47,985 nucleotides of DNA from ZC4RG17 sp036259475 (GTDB taxonomy: Bacteria; Actinomycetota; Acidimicrobiia; Spongiisociales; ZC4RG35), in NCBI GenBank assembly GCA_036259475.1, contig DATABS010000067.1:1-47985 (forward strand), in the 5' to 3' direction. The first letter of the stretch is position 1. Each line of letters begins with the position of its first letter. The translations under genes and the position numbers were made by a program. Positions 1 through 6,777 of this stretch are shown one piece after another. The notes under the pieces are model-generated. The model had not been told where the DNA came from. It was given only the letters and a program-made list of their open reading frames with translations, and ran no database searches.

Positions 1-89
1 GCGGCATTTGATGCGCGAAAACGGGAGGGATGTGCTTGCATGATGGGCGCCGCGTTCGTCGGCGGGGGAAACCGAGAAAGGACCGCAGG

Positions 90-1529
90 GTGCTTCTTCG
101 TATCGTCATCACATCATTGGCTGCCGTGCTCACCGTGGCCATCGGCTCGCCGGCAGGTGCCACCACACTCGTCCAGACCTTCGAGCACGAAACGTGGGAT
201 GAGCAGGAGGATCAGACTCTGCTCGAGGCGATCGAGGCGTTGCGGGAGGCTCATCCGTACCTGGTCGACGTGAGGAACCTGGACATGACTCGCACCAGGA
301 CCACGAGGGGGTACACCGACAAGGGCCTCGAAGTTGTCATCCCACCGGGTGGCTTCCGCGGGTTCGGTCCCTATGCCCGCCTCTCAGAGGTCGCCGACGA
401 GGCGTGGTTTCGTTACAACGTCTTTCTCGCCGACTTCCGCCCGGTGTCTTCGGGCAAACTCCCCGGCCTGGCCGACGCCTCGATCACGCCGACGGCCAAA
501 GGCTGCAAGCCTTCGACCGAAGCCGATCCCGGCTGGTCGGCGCGTCTGATGTTCGACACCGTGGGAACCGACGGGGTGGCGCCCGACGAGGTGCCGATCG
601 GTTACTACCTGTATCACCTCGGACAGGCAAGGACCTGTGGGGACGAGCTCATGTTCGAGGTGGGTCTGTCCCAGCGGCGCTGGACCTGCATCGAAGGCCA
701 TGTGCGGATGAACACGCCGGGGTCTGCCGATGGGATGATCGAGGCCTGGGTCGACGGTGAGCGAGTATTCCAACGAAGCGGGCTGGCATTCCGGCGGCCG
801 GGGGAGTCGATCGGCATCCGGGAGATGTGGAACAACGTCTACTTCGGCGGCAGTTATCCAACTCCCAACCAGCTCGGGCTGATCCTCGACGACGTTGCGG
901 TGGACACAGACGGGCGGGTCGGCTGTGTCGATCCGTTCGTCGACGACGACCACAGCATCCACGAGGGAGCCCTGACGGAGCTCTACGCCCGTCAGCTGCT
1001 GTTCGGCTGCGCCGACCGAGCGGCGTGCCCCGACGATCGGCTCACCCGGGCCCAATTCGCCGCCATCGTCCAACGGCTCCTCGGCACGCCACCCGGGCCC
1101 GATGCCTTCCGCGACGATGAGGGGCTCTGGGCCGAGGAGGCGATCAACTCGCTGGCCAATCTGGGCATTCTGCGCGGCTGCAACCCGCCGGCCAACACCG
1201 AGGTATGTCCCTCGGCGGACATCACCCGGGCCCAAGCCGCTGCCATGGTGCGACGGATGCTGGGACTGCCTCAGGGACCGGACGCCTTCTCCGACGACGA
1301 CGGCATCTGGGCCGAGGGCGACATCAACGCCATCGCCGCCGCCGGTATCACCCGAGGTTGTGGCCCGAGCGCATACTGTCCGGACGAGGACATCATCCGG
1401 GCCGAGGCAGCCACCTTCACCGTGCGAGTCGACGACATGCTGCGCTCGGTGAAGACGCTGACCGTTCCCGACGTCCAATGGCCGCCGTCGGGACCGCCCC
1501 CGCCCAAACCGCCCGAAGAACGCGAATAG
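90..1529 (+). CDS. secreted polysaccharide lyase 14-like protein with C-terminal SLH-like repeats
   Basis: The GTG at 90 was chosen over an ATG at 30 because GAAAGGA lies just upstream and the product (479 aa) then opens with a clean signal peptide ending near PAGATT. Residues about 120-280 resemble the polysaccharide lyase 14/alginate-lyase beta-jelly roll: KLPGL, GWSARLMF, YYLYHLGQ, VRMNTPGSADG, EAWVDGERVF and YFGG occur in family order. Residues about 285-460 hold three S-layer-homology-like repeats, each with a short Cys pair and the pattern GITRGC...CPD..TRA. The protein is probably exported, with the repeats binding the cell surface and the lyase-like domain binding or cutting an acidic polysaccharide. 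Enzymatic activity is not demonstrable from sequence; it could be a carbohydrate-binding relative. The C-terminus is Pro/Glu rich. Domain calls are from motif recognition. Confidence 0.75.
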   Translation: MLLRIVITSLAAVLTVAIGSPAGATTLVQTFEHETWDEQEDQTLLEAIEALREAHPYLVDVRNLDMTRTRTTRGYTDKGLEVVIPPGGFRGFGPYARLSEVADEAWFRYNVFLADFRPVSSGKLPGLADASITPTAKGCKPSTEADPGWSARLMFDTVGTDGVAPDEVPIGYYLYHLGQARTCGDELMFEVGLSQRRWTCIEGHVRMNTPGSADGMIEAWVDGERVFQRSGLAFRRPGESIGIREMWNNVYFGGSYPTPNQLGLILDDVAVDTDGRVGCVDPFVDDDHSIHEGALTELYARQLLFGCADRAACPDDRLTRAQFAAIVQRLLGTPPGPDAFRDDEGLWAEEAINSLANLGILRGCNPPANTEVCPSADITRAQAAAMVRRMLGLPQGPDAFSDDDGIWAEGDINAIAAAGITRGCGPSAYCPDEDIIRAEAATFTVRVDDMLRSVKTLTVPDVQWPPSGPPPPKPPEERE

Positions 1530-1558
1530 CAACTGCCCCCTGACGCGAGCGAGAGGTG

Positions 1559-1577
1559 AACTTCCGACTTCCGACTA
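1559..1577. repeat. short dispersed repeat, CTTCCGACTTCCGACT type
   Basis: A tandem of the unit CTTCCGA occurs between the PL14-like gene and the convergent DUF4097 gene. A near-identical tandem lies at 19100-19117, and a related inverted copy is inside the extreme 3' end of lysS (about 11640-11660). Function unknown. Confidence 0.5.
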
Positions 1578-2339
1578 GTCCAGACGGCGGATCGTGATGT
1601 CACCCGACACCGACTTGAGCCGAATCGACACCGGCTGCCCCTCCGACGCGTTCGACGGCTTGCGGTCGGGCAGGCGTACCGCCCCGGATAGGGTTCTGGC
1701 GCTGAGCTTCACCGTCCGGCCGGCCGGCAGGCCGATGGCCAGGTCGCCGGACATGGTGGATGACTCCAGATCGTCGCCGAGGTAGCGGGTCACCCGCACG
1801 TCCCCCGAAGCGCTGGAGGCGGAAAGAGAGCCCTCGGCCCGACCGACGGCAACGTCGCCGGAGGCGGTGGTGACCGACGTCTGACCGCCCACCGATTCCA
1901 CCCGGATGTCGCCGGAGGCGGATCGGGCGGTCAGGTCACGGTCGACGCGGCCGAGGGTGATGTCTCCCGAGGCCGTCTTGAGATCCGCGGTGGCGACGTC
2001 GCCCAGCTGGAGGTCCCCGGAGGCGCTGGCGATCGTCACCCGATCGAGATCGAGTGAGGCGCGTATGTCGGCGGAGGCGCTGTTGACGCGAAGGGTCGAA
2101 CCGTCGGGAGCCACCACCCGGATCCGGGCTCGGCCACCCCGGTCGAATTCGAGGAAGCTGCGCTCGTAGCTGATGGCGATCGAGTTGCCACTCTGGCGCA
2201 CCGTCCACCCCTCGGGGTGGCGACTGTCGATCGTGACCCCGACGGTCCCCGGCGCTCCGGATTCGACGATCACCGAGCCGCTCGAACAAGAGATCTCGAC
2301 CTCCGGGTTCGAGTCGACCGCGAAGTTCTGCTCGATCAC
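1575..2339 (-). CDS. DUF4097-family beta-strand repeat (beta-helix) protein
   Basis: The 254-residue product is built from a repeat of roughly 20 residues whose signature is SASGD or TASGD followed by a hydrophobic strand; about eight copies run from residue 85 to the end (ASGDLQLG, ASGDITLG, ASGDIRVE, ASGDVAVG, ASGDVRVT, MSGDLAIG, VSGDITIR). This is the hallmark of DUF4097 (putative adhesin/right-handed beta-helix) proteins. No signal peptide or membrane segment is visible, so it is probably cytosolic or membrane-peripheral. It is the last gene of a three-cistron operon and its ATG overlaps the stop of the ribbon-helix-helix gene by 4 bp, which implies coupled translation. DUF4097 proteins often sit beside regulators of envelope stress; the exact role here is unknown. 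Confidence 0.85.
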   Translation of the reverse strand: MIEQNFAVDSNPEVEISCSSGSVIVESGAPGTVGVTIDSRHPEGWTVRQSGNSIAISYERSFLEFDRGGRARIRVVAPDGSTLRVNSASADIRASLDLDRVTIASASGDLQLGDVATADLKTASGDITLGRVDRDLTARSASGDIRVESVGGQTSVTTASGDVAVGRAEGSLSASSASGDVRVTRYLGDDLESSTMSGDLAIGLPAGRTVKLSARTLSGAVRLPDRKPSNASEGQPVSIRLKSVSGDITIRRLD

Positions 2340-2776
2340 AGCTCGAAGGTCTCCTCGACCCGCGAGCCCGGAGTGCCGCGGCGGGCCCTCGACCTGAGGG
2401 CATCGACCACCCAGCTATTGATGGAGTCTCCCGACGAAGAGGCGGCGTCTTCGATGATCCCTTTCAGCGACCCAGGCAGGCGAAGGGTTATACGGGCCTC
2501 GAGGTCCTCGTCGGTGACCCGCGTCGGCTCTTCGGCGCTGGCCGTCACGACCATCTCGGGGTCGCCGTCGACGAGACGAACCTCAACCGTCCGGTCGCCC
2601 AGCTGAGCGCCGACCTCGGCGGCGACCTGTTGTGCCACTTCGAGCAACGCCGCTCGGACGGCGGGCCGGAACGCCTCCATGAAGACCGCCGCCGCTCCCG
2701 CCACAGAGGGGTCGGACAACCGGAGTTGGGCTTCGACGGCGGTGTCGACCTGGGTCAGGATCGGATCGAGCCTCAT
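2336..2776 (-). CDS. ribbon-helix-helix (HicB/CopG-like) DNA-binding protein
   Basis: The 146-residue product has an alpha-helical Ala-rich N-terminal half (about 1-55), a short strand-rich middle, and a C-terminal ribbon-helix-helix segment at about 92-130 (ARITLRLPGSLKGIIEDAA then SINSWVVDALRSR), the form typical of HicB/CopG antitoxin-type repressors. No toxin gene adjoins it, so a toxin-antitoxin role is not supported. It lies between a 33-codon ORF (4-bp overlap) and the DUF4097 gene (4-bp overlap). The promoter of the operon is covered by repeated TGACATCA half-sites, so autoregulation by this protein is a reasonable inference; RHH dimers typically bind short tandem or inverted half-sites. 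Confidence 0.8.
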   Translation of the reverse strand: MRLDPILTQVDTAVEAQLRLSDPSVAGAAAVFMEAFRPAVRAALLEVAQQVAAEVGAQLGDRTVEVRLVDGDPEMVVTASAEEPTRVTDEDLEARITLRLPGSLKGIIEDAASSSGDSINSWVVDALRSRARRGTPGSRVEETFEL

Positions 2777-2874
2777 CGGGCCTCGTCCAGCCGGAGTCGA
2801 CGATGGGGTCGGGAATGGTGGGAGCGGAGCCGTTGCTCGATCACTGCCTGCCCGAAATGGATGGTGGGATACAT
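2773..2874 (-). CDS. 33-residue protein, first cistron of the RHH-DUF4097 operon
   Basis: A 34-codon reading frame starts with ATG at 2874 and has a very strong ribosome-binding site on the minus strand (AGGAGGAGGAAAGG, about 2877-2890). Its TGA overlaps the ATG of the RHH gene as ATGA. The peptide begins MYPTIHFGQAVIEQRL and continues as an Arg/His-rich tail ending LRLDEAR, so it has a short amphipathic helix and a basic tail, with no signal peptide. The only Shine-Dalgarno near the operon promoter belongs to this frame, so it is probably translated. It could act purely as a leader that couples translation of the repressor, or as a functional small basic protein. Function unknown. Confidence 0.7.
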   Translation of the reverse strand: MYPTIHFGQAVIEQRLRSHHSRPHRRLRLDEAR

Positions 2875-2902
2875 GGCCTTTCCTCCTCCTGGGACACTAG
2901 CC

Positions 2903-2980
2903 TGTGACATCAGAGTGATGTCACAACGACACTATGCCATACCATCGCGGTGATGTCAAGATGATGTCTCACTGACATCG
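2903..2980. promoter_or_regulatory. array of TGACATCA operator half-sites
   Basis: Five copies of the octamer TGACATCA/TGATGTCA (two with one mismatch) occur within 80 bp: 2905-2912 and 2916-2923 form a perfect inverted repeat with 10-bp arms (TGTGACATCA and TGATGTCACA, spacer GAG); others lie at 2951-2958, 2962-2969 and 2973-2980. They overlap the minus-strand promoter and lie upstream of folE. The likely binder is the RHH protein encoded next door (inference). Confidence 0.75.
2931..2959 (-). promoter_or_regulatory. sigma70-type promoter of the small-ORF/RHH/DUF4097 operon
   Basis: On the minus strand a perfect -35 TTGACA (2959-2954) is followed after 17 bp by CATAGT (2936-2931). The -35 is itself part of a TGACATCA half-site, and the predicted start near 2924 falls at the edge of the large palindrome, so bound repressor would block polymerase. 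Confidence 0.65.
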
Positions 2981-3007
2981 CGCGAACCCGGCCCTGCCGC
3001 CCGGTCC

Positions 3008-3013
3008 TACCAT
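3008..3013 (+). promoter_or_regulatory. -10 element of folE (leaderless arrangement)
   Basis: TACCAT lies 8 bases before the folE ATG, so transcription should begin at or next to the start codon; no Shine-Dalgarno is present. Confidence 0.5.
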
Positions 3014-3021
3014 CGACCGGC

Positions 3022-3588
3022 ATGGATCTAGGTCGCATCGAAAAAGCCGTACGCGAGATCTTGGAGGCGGTGGGCGAAGAACCCGACAGGGAGGGCCTGG
3101 CCGGGACTCCCGGCCGGGTGGCCCGGTATTACGCCGAAGTCCTCGACGGAGTCAAGCAGGACCCGGCGGAGGAGATCGATGCCTTCTTCGGTGATGAGCA
3201 CTATCAGGAGATCGTGATGGTGAAAGACATCCCCTTCTACTCATTGTGCGAACACCATCTGGTCCCTTTCCACGGCAAGGCCCACGTCGCCTACTTGCCC
3301 CGAGGTCGCGTGACCGGCCTCTCGAAACTGGCCCGGCTCGTGGAGGGCTACGCCCACCGTCCCCAAATGCAGGAGCGGCTCACTGCCCAGGTCGCCGACG
3401 CCCTGTGCGAGCGGCTCGATCCGCTCGGTGTTCTCGTCGTGGTGGAAGCCGAGCATCTCTGCATGTCGATGCGGGGCGTGAAAAAGCCCGGGGCCGAGAC
3501 CGTCACCTCGGCAGTCCGCGGGACGATGGCCAATGATCCGGCGACCCGCGCCGAGGCGATGTCGCTTCTGTTCGGCACCCGTGGCTGA
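3022..3588 (+). CDS. folE: GTP cyclohydrolase I
   Basis: The protein (188 aa, normal family length) converts GTP to 7,8-dihydroneopterin triphosphate, the first step of folate synthesis. Family signatures are intact: SLCEHHLVPFHGKAHVAY (the zinc Cys and the two His that follow), GRVTGLSKLARLVEGYA with RPQMQERLT, and a second zinc Cys in EAEHLCMSMRGVKKPG. It heads the folate operon, and folP starts inside its last codons. A TACCAT hexamer 8 bases before the ATG and the lack of a ribosome-binding site suggest a leaderless mRNA. The TGACATCA operators of the divergent operon lie 40-115 bp upstream, so shared regulation is possible. Confidence 0.97.
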   Translation: MDLGRIEKAVREILEAVGEEPDREGLAGTPGRVARYYAEVLDGVKQDPAEEIDAFFGDEHYQEIVMVKDIPFYSLCEHHLVPFHGKAHVAYLPRGRVTGLSKLARLVEGYAHRPQMQERLTAQVADALCERLDPLGVLVVVEAEHLCMSMRGVKKPGAETVTSAVRGTMANDPATRAEAMSLLFGTRG

Positions 3589-4426
3589 GCCGCCGGTCTG
3601 GCGGCTGGCCAACCGACGACTGGCGCTTGGCCGCCCACTTGTCATGGGCGTGGTCAACGTCACGCCGGACTCCTTCTCCGACGGTGGCCTGTTCGACGAT
3701 CCGGTGACGGCGATAGCCCACGGAAGGCAACTGGCCGAAGAGGGAGCTGACATCGTCGACGTCGGCGGCGAGTCGGCCCGTCCCGGCTCCGAGCCGATCG
3801 ATGCCCGAACCGAGAAGCGGAGGGTGCTACCGGTGGTTCGACAACTGGCTGCCGAAGGGATCGTCGTATCCATCGACACCACCAAGGCTGAGGTGGCGGC
3901 GGCCGCCGTCGCCGCCGGTGCCGAGATCATCAACGACGTGGCCGCCGGGGCCGACCCCGACATGCTGGAGGTGATGGCCCAAACCGGCTCGGGCATCGTC
4001 CTGATGCACATGCTCGGAACGCCCCGCACCATGCAGGACGACCCCCGCTACGACGACGTGGTCCAGGAAGTAAGGGACTTCCTCGTCGCCAGGGCGGAGC
4101 AGGCAGAAGGAGCGGGCGTCCACCGCTCGGCGATCGTCATCGACCCGGGGATCGGTTTCGGCAAGACGGCGCTGCACAACCTTGAGCTCCTCCGCCGGCT
4201 CGGCGATCTGGTTGCCACCGGGCGGCCCGTTCTGGTGGGCGCCTCCCGTAAGGCCTTCCTCGGTCTTATCACGGGTAGAGACCAGCCCAGGGACCGCGAT
4301 GTCGCCACGGCCGCAGTCACGGCTCTGGCAGTGGCGGCCGGGGCGGCCGCAGTCCGGGTGCATGACGTAAGGATGTCGCGAGACGCGGCCGACGTCGCCT
4401 GGGCCCTGGCCCGCGGCCGGATCTGA
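3581..4426 (+). CDS. folP: dihydropteroate synthase
   Basis: DHPS (281 aa) joins 6-hydroxymethyl-dihydropterin diphosphate with p-aminobenzoate. Motifs seen in TIM-barrel order: VMGVVNVTPDSFSDGG, ADIVDVGGESARPGS, VSIDTTKAEVA, INDVAAG, VLMHMLGTPRTMQ, IVIDPGIGFGKT and VLVGASRKAFLG (the C-terminal SRKxFLG loop). The GTG at 3581 was chosen over an ATG at 3533 because it gives an 8-bp overlap with folE and a normal-length N-terminus. It is followed, after a 48-bp gap, by the phosphatase-fold gene and then folB. Confidence 0.96.
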   Translation: MAEPPVWRLANRRLALGRPLVMGVVNVTPDSFSDGGLFDDPVTAIAHGRQLAEEGADIVDVGGESARPGSEPIDARTEKRRVLPVVRQLAAEGIVVSIDTTKAEVAAAAVAAGAEIINDVAAGADPDMLEVMAQTGSGIVLMHMLGTPRTMQDDPRYDDVVQEVRDFLVARAEQAEGAGVHRSAIVIDPGIGFGKTALHNLELLRRLGDLVATGRPVLVGASRKAFLGLITGRDQPRDRDVATAAVTALAVAAGAAAVRVHDVRMSRDAADVAWALARGRI

Positions 4427-4474
4427 AGGACGGCTCCTGGTCGGATTTGACGGCATGGGTATCGTTGGAGCGCA

Positions 4475-4966
4475 ATGGCTAGGATGCTCACGGGGCTGAA
4501 ACCGCGCGGTTTCATCTGGGTGATCAGCGACCGTCTCGCCGTCTCGGAACGGATCGGTGGCATCGGTTTCCAGCACCGACGCGTGCGCCGCGAGGAAGAG
4601 ATCACCTGGCTCACCGAGGAAGCTCACATTACCGCCGTGGTCAATCTGCTTCCCGGCAACCAGAACGTCTCGGCCTACACCGAGGTGGGTCTGGCCACGT
4701 ACACGGTCCCGGTCCAAGGAACCATCAGCCGAGCTGATTGCCTCGCCGTATACGACGCCCTGGACAATGCTCTGGAGGCGCCTTCGGCCCGGGTACTCAT
4801 CCACCGGGAAGTGGTCGATGACGGCCTGGCGGGCCTGCTCGGTGGATACCTCGTCCACTCGGGACTCCTGGAAGACCCGGTTCTAGCTGTGGCGGTGATC
4901 CAGGAGATCATCGGGCGGCCTCTCGGCCCGACCGGTCGGGCCCTCGTCGCTCCCGCCGCCCCGTGA
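4475..4966 (+). CDS. dual-specificity-phosphatase-fold protein lacking the catalytic Cys
   Basis: This 163-residue protein lies between folP and folB. Its order of elements, RGFIWVISDRLAVSERIGG, EEITWLTEEAHITAVVNLL and then VLIHREVVDDGLAGLLGGYL, matches the cysteine-phosphatase (DSP) fold, whose P-loop is normally HCxxxxxR(S/T). Here the Cys position is Arg (HR instead of HC) and the terminal P-loop Arg is not evident, so it should be catalytically dead or use other chemistry. Dihydroneopterin triphosphate must be dephosphorylated between FolE and FolB, and bacterial enzymes for this step vary, so a pterin-binding or scaffolding role is tempting but unproven. The ATG at 4475 is preceded by GGAG; an ATG at 4484 is possible. 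Its stop overlaps the folB start (GTGA). Confidence 0.7.
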   Translation: MARMLTGLKPRGFIWVISDRLAVSERIGGIGFQHRRVRREEEITWLTEEAHITAVVNLLPGNQNVSAYTEVGLATYTVPVQGTISRADCLAVYDALDNALEAPSARVLIHREVVDDGLAGLLGGYLVHSGLLEDPVLAVAVIQEIIGRPLGPTGRALVAPAAP

Positions 4967-5322
4967 CCGACCGCATCCGGTTGGCGGGCATCGAGGTGTA
5001 CGCCCACCACGGAGTGCTCGAACGTGAGAAGGAAGAGGGACAGCTGTTTTCGGTGGACTTGGAGCTCGAGCTGGACCTGAGTTCCGCCTCCGCCTCGGAC
5101 GACATCACCGACACCGTCGACTACGGAGATCTGGCGGAACAGGTCGCCGGACTGGTGGCGGGCCAGCGGTGGAATCTGATCGAGACCCTGGCCGAGAGGG
5201 TGGCGGATCTCGTCCTGGATGACCCGAGGATCGACGCCGCCACTGTCACGATTCACAAACCGCAAGCCCCTATCTCGGTGCCCTTCCGGGATGTGAGCGT
5301 CACGGTCCGCCGGTCGCGGTGA
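4963..5322 (+). CDS. folB: dihydroneopterin aldolase
   Basis: The 119-residue product has the standard length and motifs of FolB, which cleaves 7,8-dihydroneopterin to 6-hydroxymethyl-dihydropterin and glycolaldehyde: IEVYAHHGVLEREKEEGQLF at the N-terminus, DDITDTVDYGDL, the active-site stretch NLIETLAERVAD, and VTIHKPQAPI at the end. The GTG start at 4963 overlaps the preceding stop (GTGA), and folK begins within its own stop codon in the same way, so the three genes are translationally coupled. Confidence 0.96.
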   Translation: MTDRIRLAGIEVYAHHGVLEREKEEGQLFSVDLELELDLSSASASDDITDTVDYGDLAEQVAGLVAGQRWNLIETLAERVADLVLDDPRIDAATVTIHKPQAPISVPFRDVSVTVRRSR

Positions 5323-6293
5323 CATACCGGGCCGCGGTGGCGCTTGGCTCCAACCTCGGAGACAGGCTGGCGGCTCTCCGCTACGCCGTGGCCCAACTCT
5401 CTGATCTGGGGAAGATCTCATCGGTCTCGTCGATCTACGAGACGGCCCCGGTCGGCGGACCGGAGCAAGGCGCGTTTCTCAACGCCGTCGTGGCGCTAGA
5501 CACCGAGATGGCGGCGCTCCCGCTCCTGGACGAGCTCAACCGGATCGAGGCTGTGGCCGGACGGGTCCGGGAGGAACGCTGGGGACCGCGCACGCTCGAC
5601 CTCGACCTGATCGCCATGCGAGACGAGGACGGCAACTGGCAAGAAATGAACACCGAGCGCCTGATTCTTCCTCATCCCCGAGCGCATCGGCGGCGCTTCG
5701 TGTCGGAACCCCTGGCAGAGATATGGCCTGTGGCCGAGGTGGCGGACGGGATGTCCGCCGTCGATGCTCTCGAGCTGCTCGACGACCAAGAGGTAGACCT
5801 CCTCGCCGAGGAATGGCTGGACGACGGAATGGGCACCGCCCGCCGACTCGTGGGCCTCCAGATGGTCCTCTTCGTGGTCTACGGCGTCGTGATCGCCAAG
5901 ACGGGTCGGATTCCTGCAACGGTCGATCCGGCAATCGTCGTGGGGGGTTTGGCGGCGGTCGTCGGCGCCGGTGTTGCCATATGGGCCGCCGCCACGCTGG
6001 GGCCGGCCCTATCGCCGTACCCCGAGCCCAGATCGGGGAGCGCCCTGGTCGTATCGGGCCCTTATCGCGCGTTGCGCCATCCCATCTACGCCGGTCTGGT
6101 GCTCCTCTTCATCGGTGCGGCTCTCCTGGCCGGGTCGGTGGTCGGGCTGGGAGTCGCAGCCGGCATCGGCGTGTTCTTTTGGTTCAAGGCCCGCTACGAA
6201 GAGACTCGCCTGAGGATGTCCGTGCCCGGATATGCACGCTATCAACGGCGGGTGAGGGGACGGCTGTTTCCGCTTGGCGGGGCCTCCCCCTGA
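5319..6293 (+). CDS. folK: HPPK (FolK) fused to an isoprenylcysteine-methyltransferase-like membrane domain
   Basis: Residues 1-165 are 6-hydroxymethyl-7,8-dihydropterin pyrophosphokinase: ALGSNLGDR, the YETAPVGGPEQGAFLNAVV loop, RWGPRTLDLDLI with the Mg-binding Asp pair, and LILPHPRAHRRRFV. Residues about 175-320 are a separate membrane domain with three to four hydrophobic helices and the ICMT/phospholipid-methyltransferase signature SGPYRALRHPIYAG...EETRLRMSVPGYARYQRR. The frame runs through without a stop across an acidic linker (EEWLDDGM). HPPK is normally about 160 residues alone, so this is a genuine fusion or two proteins sharing one message; an internal ATG at 5829 has no obvious ribosome-binding site. 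The GTG at 5319 overlaps the folB stop. The substrate of the methyltransferase half is unknown. Confidence 0.9.
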   Translation: MTYRAAVALGSNLGDRLAALRYAVAQLSDLGKISSVSSIYETAPVGGPEQGAFLNAVVALDTEMAALPLLDELNRIEAVAGRVREERWGPRTLDLDLIAMRDEDGNWQEMNTERLILPHPRAHRRRFVSEPLAEIWPVAEVADGMSAVDALELLDDQEVDLLAEEWLDDGMGTARRLVGLQMVLFVVYGVVIAKTGRIPATVDPAIVVGGLAAVVGAGVAIWAAATLGPALSPYPEPRSGSALVVSGPYRALRHPIYAGLVLLFIGAALLAGSVVGLGVAAGIGVFFWFKARYEETRLRMSVPGYARYQRRVRGRLFPLGGASP

Positions 6294-6387
6294 TTCGTGT
6301 GTCTGCTAGCTTGGGGCGTGATGGCAGCGCGTGGCCCTCCCGCGATTGGACTGAATGAACAGACCCGATCGACTAGGAGGAGAGACC

Positions 6388-6720
6388 ATGGCAAGACGGG
6401 CCCGAGACCATCGCAAGGAAATCCCCGGCTACGACGACACGCGGCCGGCGCGAGACGAGCGAAAGCGGGAGCACCGGCAGGTACGCCACGCCGCCAACCA
6501 GCTCCTGTCCGTGGTCGACGACCCCGACGATCTCACCCTCCCCGACGTTCGCCGTCGCCGTCAGAGCGAGCACAACGGAAGCTCCTCGGATGACGGCGCC
6601 AAGCGTCGCTTCCGGGTATGGAAGACGAAGTTCTGGAAGCGCCGCGATTCCTATCAGGACATGAAGGCCCGTATCGACTCCAACTGGCCGGTGATCACCC
6701 CCCACCAGCTTGATCGTTAG
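6388..6720 (+). CDS. small basic hypothetical protein
   Basis: The ATG at 6388 follows a strong ribosome-binding site (AGGAGGAGAG), which makes it preferable to an in-frame ATG at 6355. The 110-residue product is very rich in Arg, Lys and Asp, with no membrane segment. It has a possible helix RHAANQLLSVVDD, a disordered Ser/Asp middle and a conserved-looking tail FRVWKTKFWKRRDSYQDMKA ahead of a Pro-containing end. I do not recognise the family. It sits between the folate and pantothenate clusters, where M. tuberculosis has two membrane proteins instead. A nucleic-acid or ribosome-associated role would fit the charge but is speculation. Confidence 0.8.
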   Translation: MARRARDHRKEIPGYDDTRPARDERKREHRQVRHAANQLLSVVDDPDDLTLPDVRRRRQSEHNGSSSDDGAKRRFRVWKTKFWKRRDSYQDMKARIDSNWPVITPHQLDR

Positions 6721-6763
6721 CTCCGCCTGGACGGCTCGCCGGATCAGCCCAGAGCCGGCGAGC

Positions 6764-6769
6764 TAGCCT
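6764..6769 (+). promoter_or_regulatory. -10 element of the DUF2520-panC-coaX operon
   Basis: TAGCCT lies 8 bases before the ATG at 6778 and no ribosome-binding site is present, which is the leaderless pattern. Confidence 0.45.
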
Positions 6770-6777
6770 CGCGCCGT

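Noticed and set aside
2336..2776. A toxin-antitoxin pair
   Set aside because: The RHH protein resembles HicB-type antitoxins, but no HicA-like or other toxin gene is adjacent; its neighbours are a 33-residue peptide and a DUF4097 protein.
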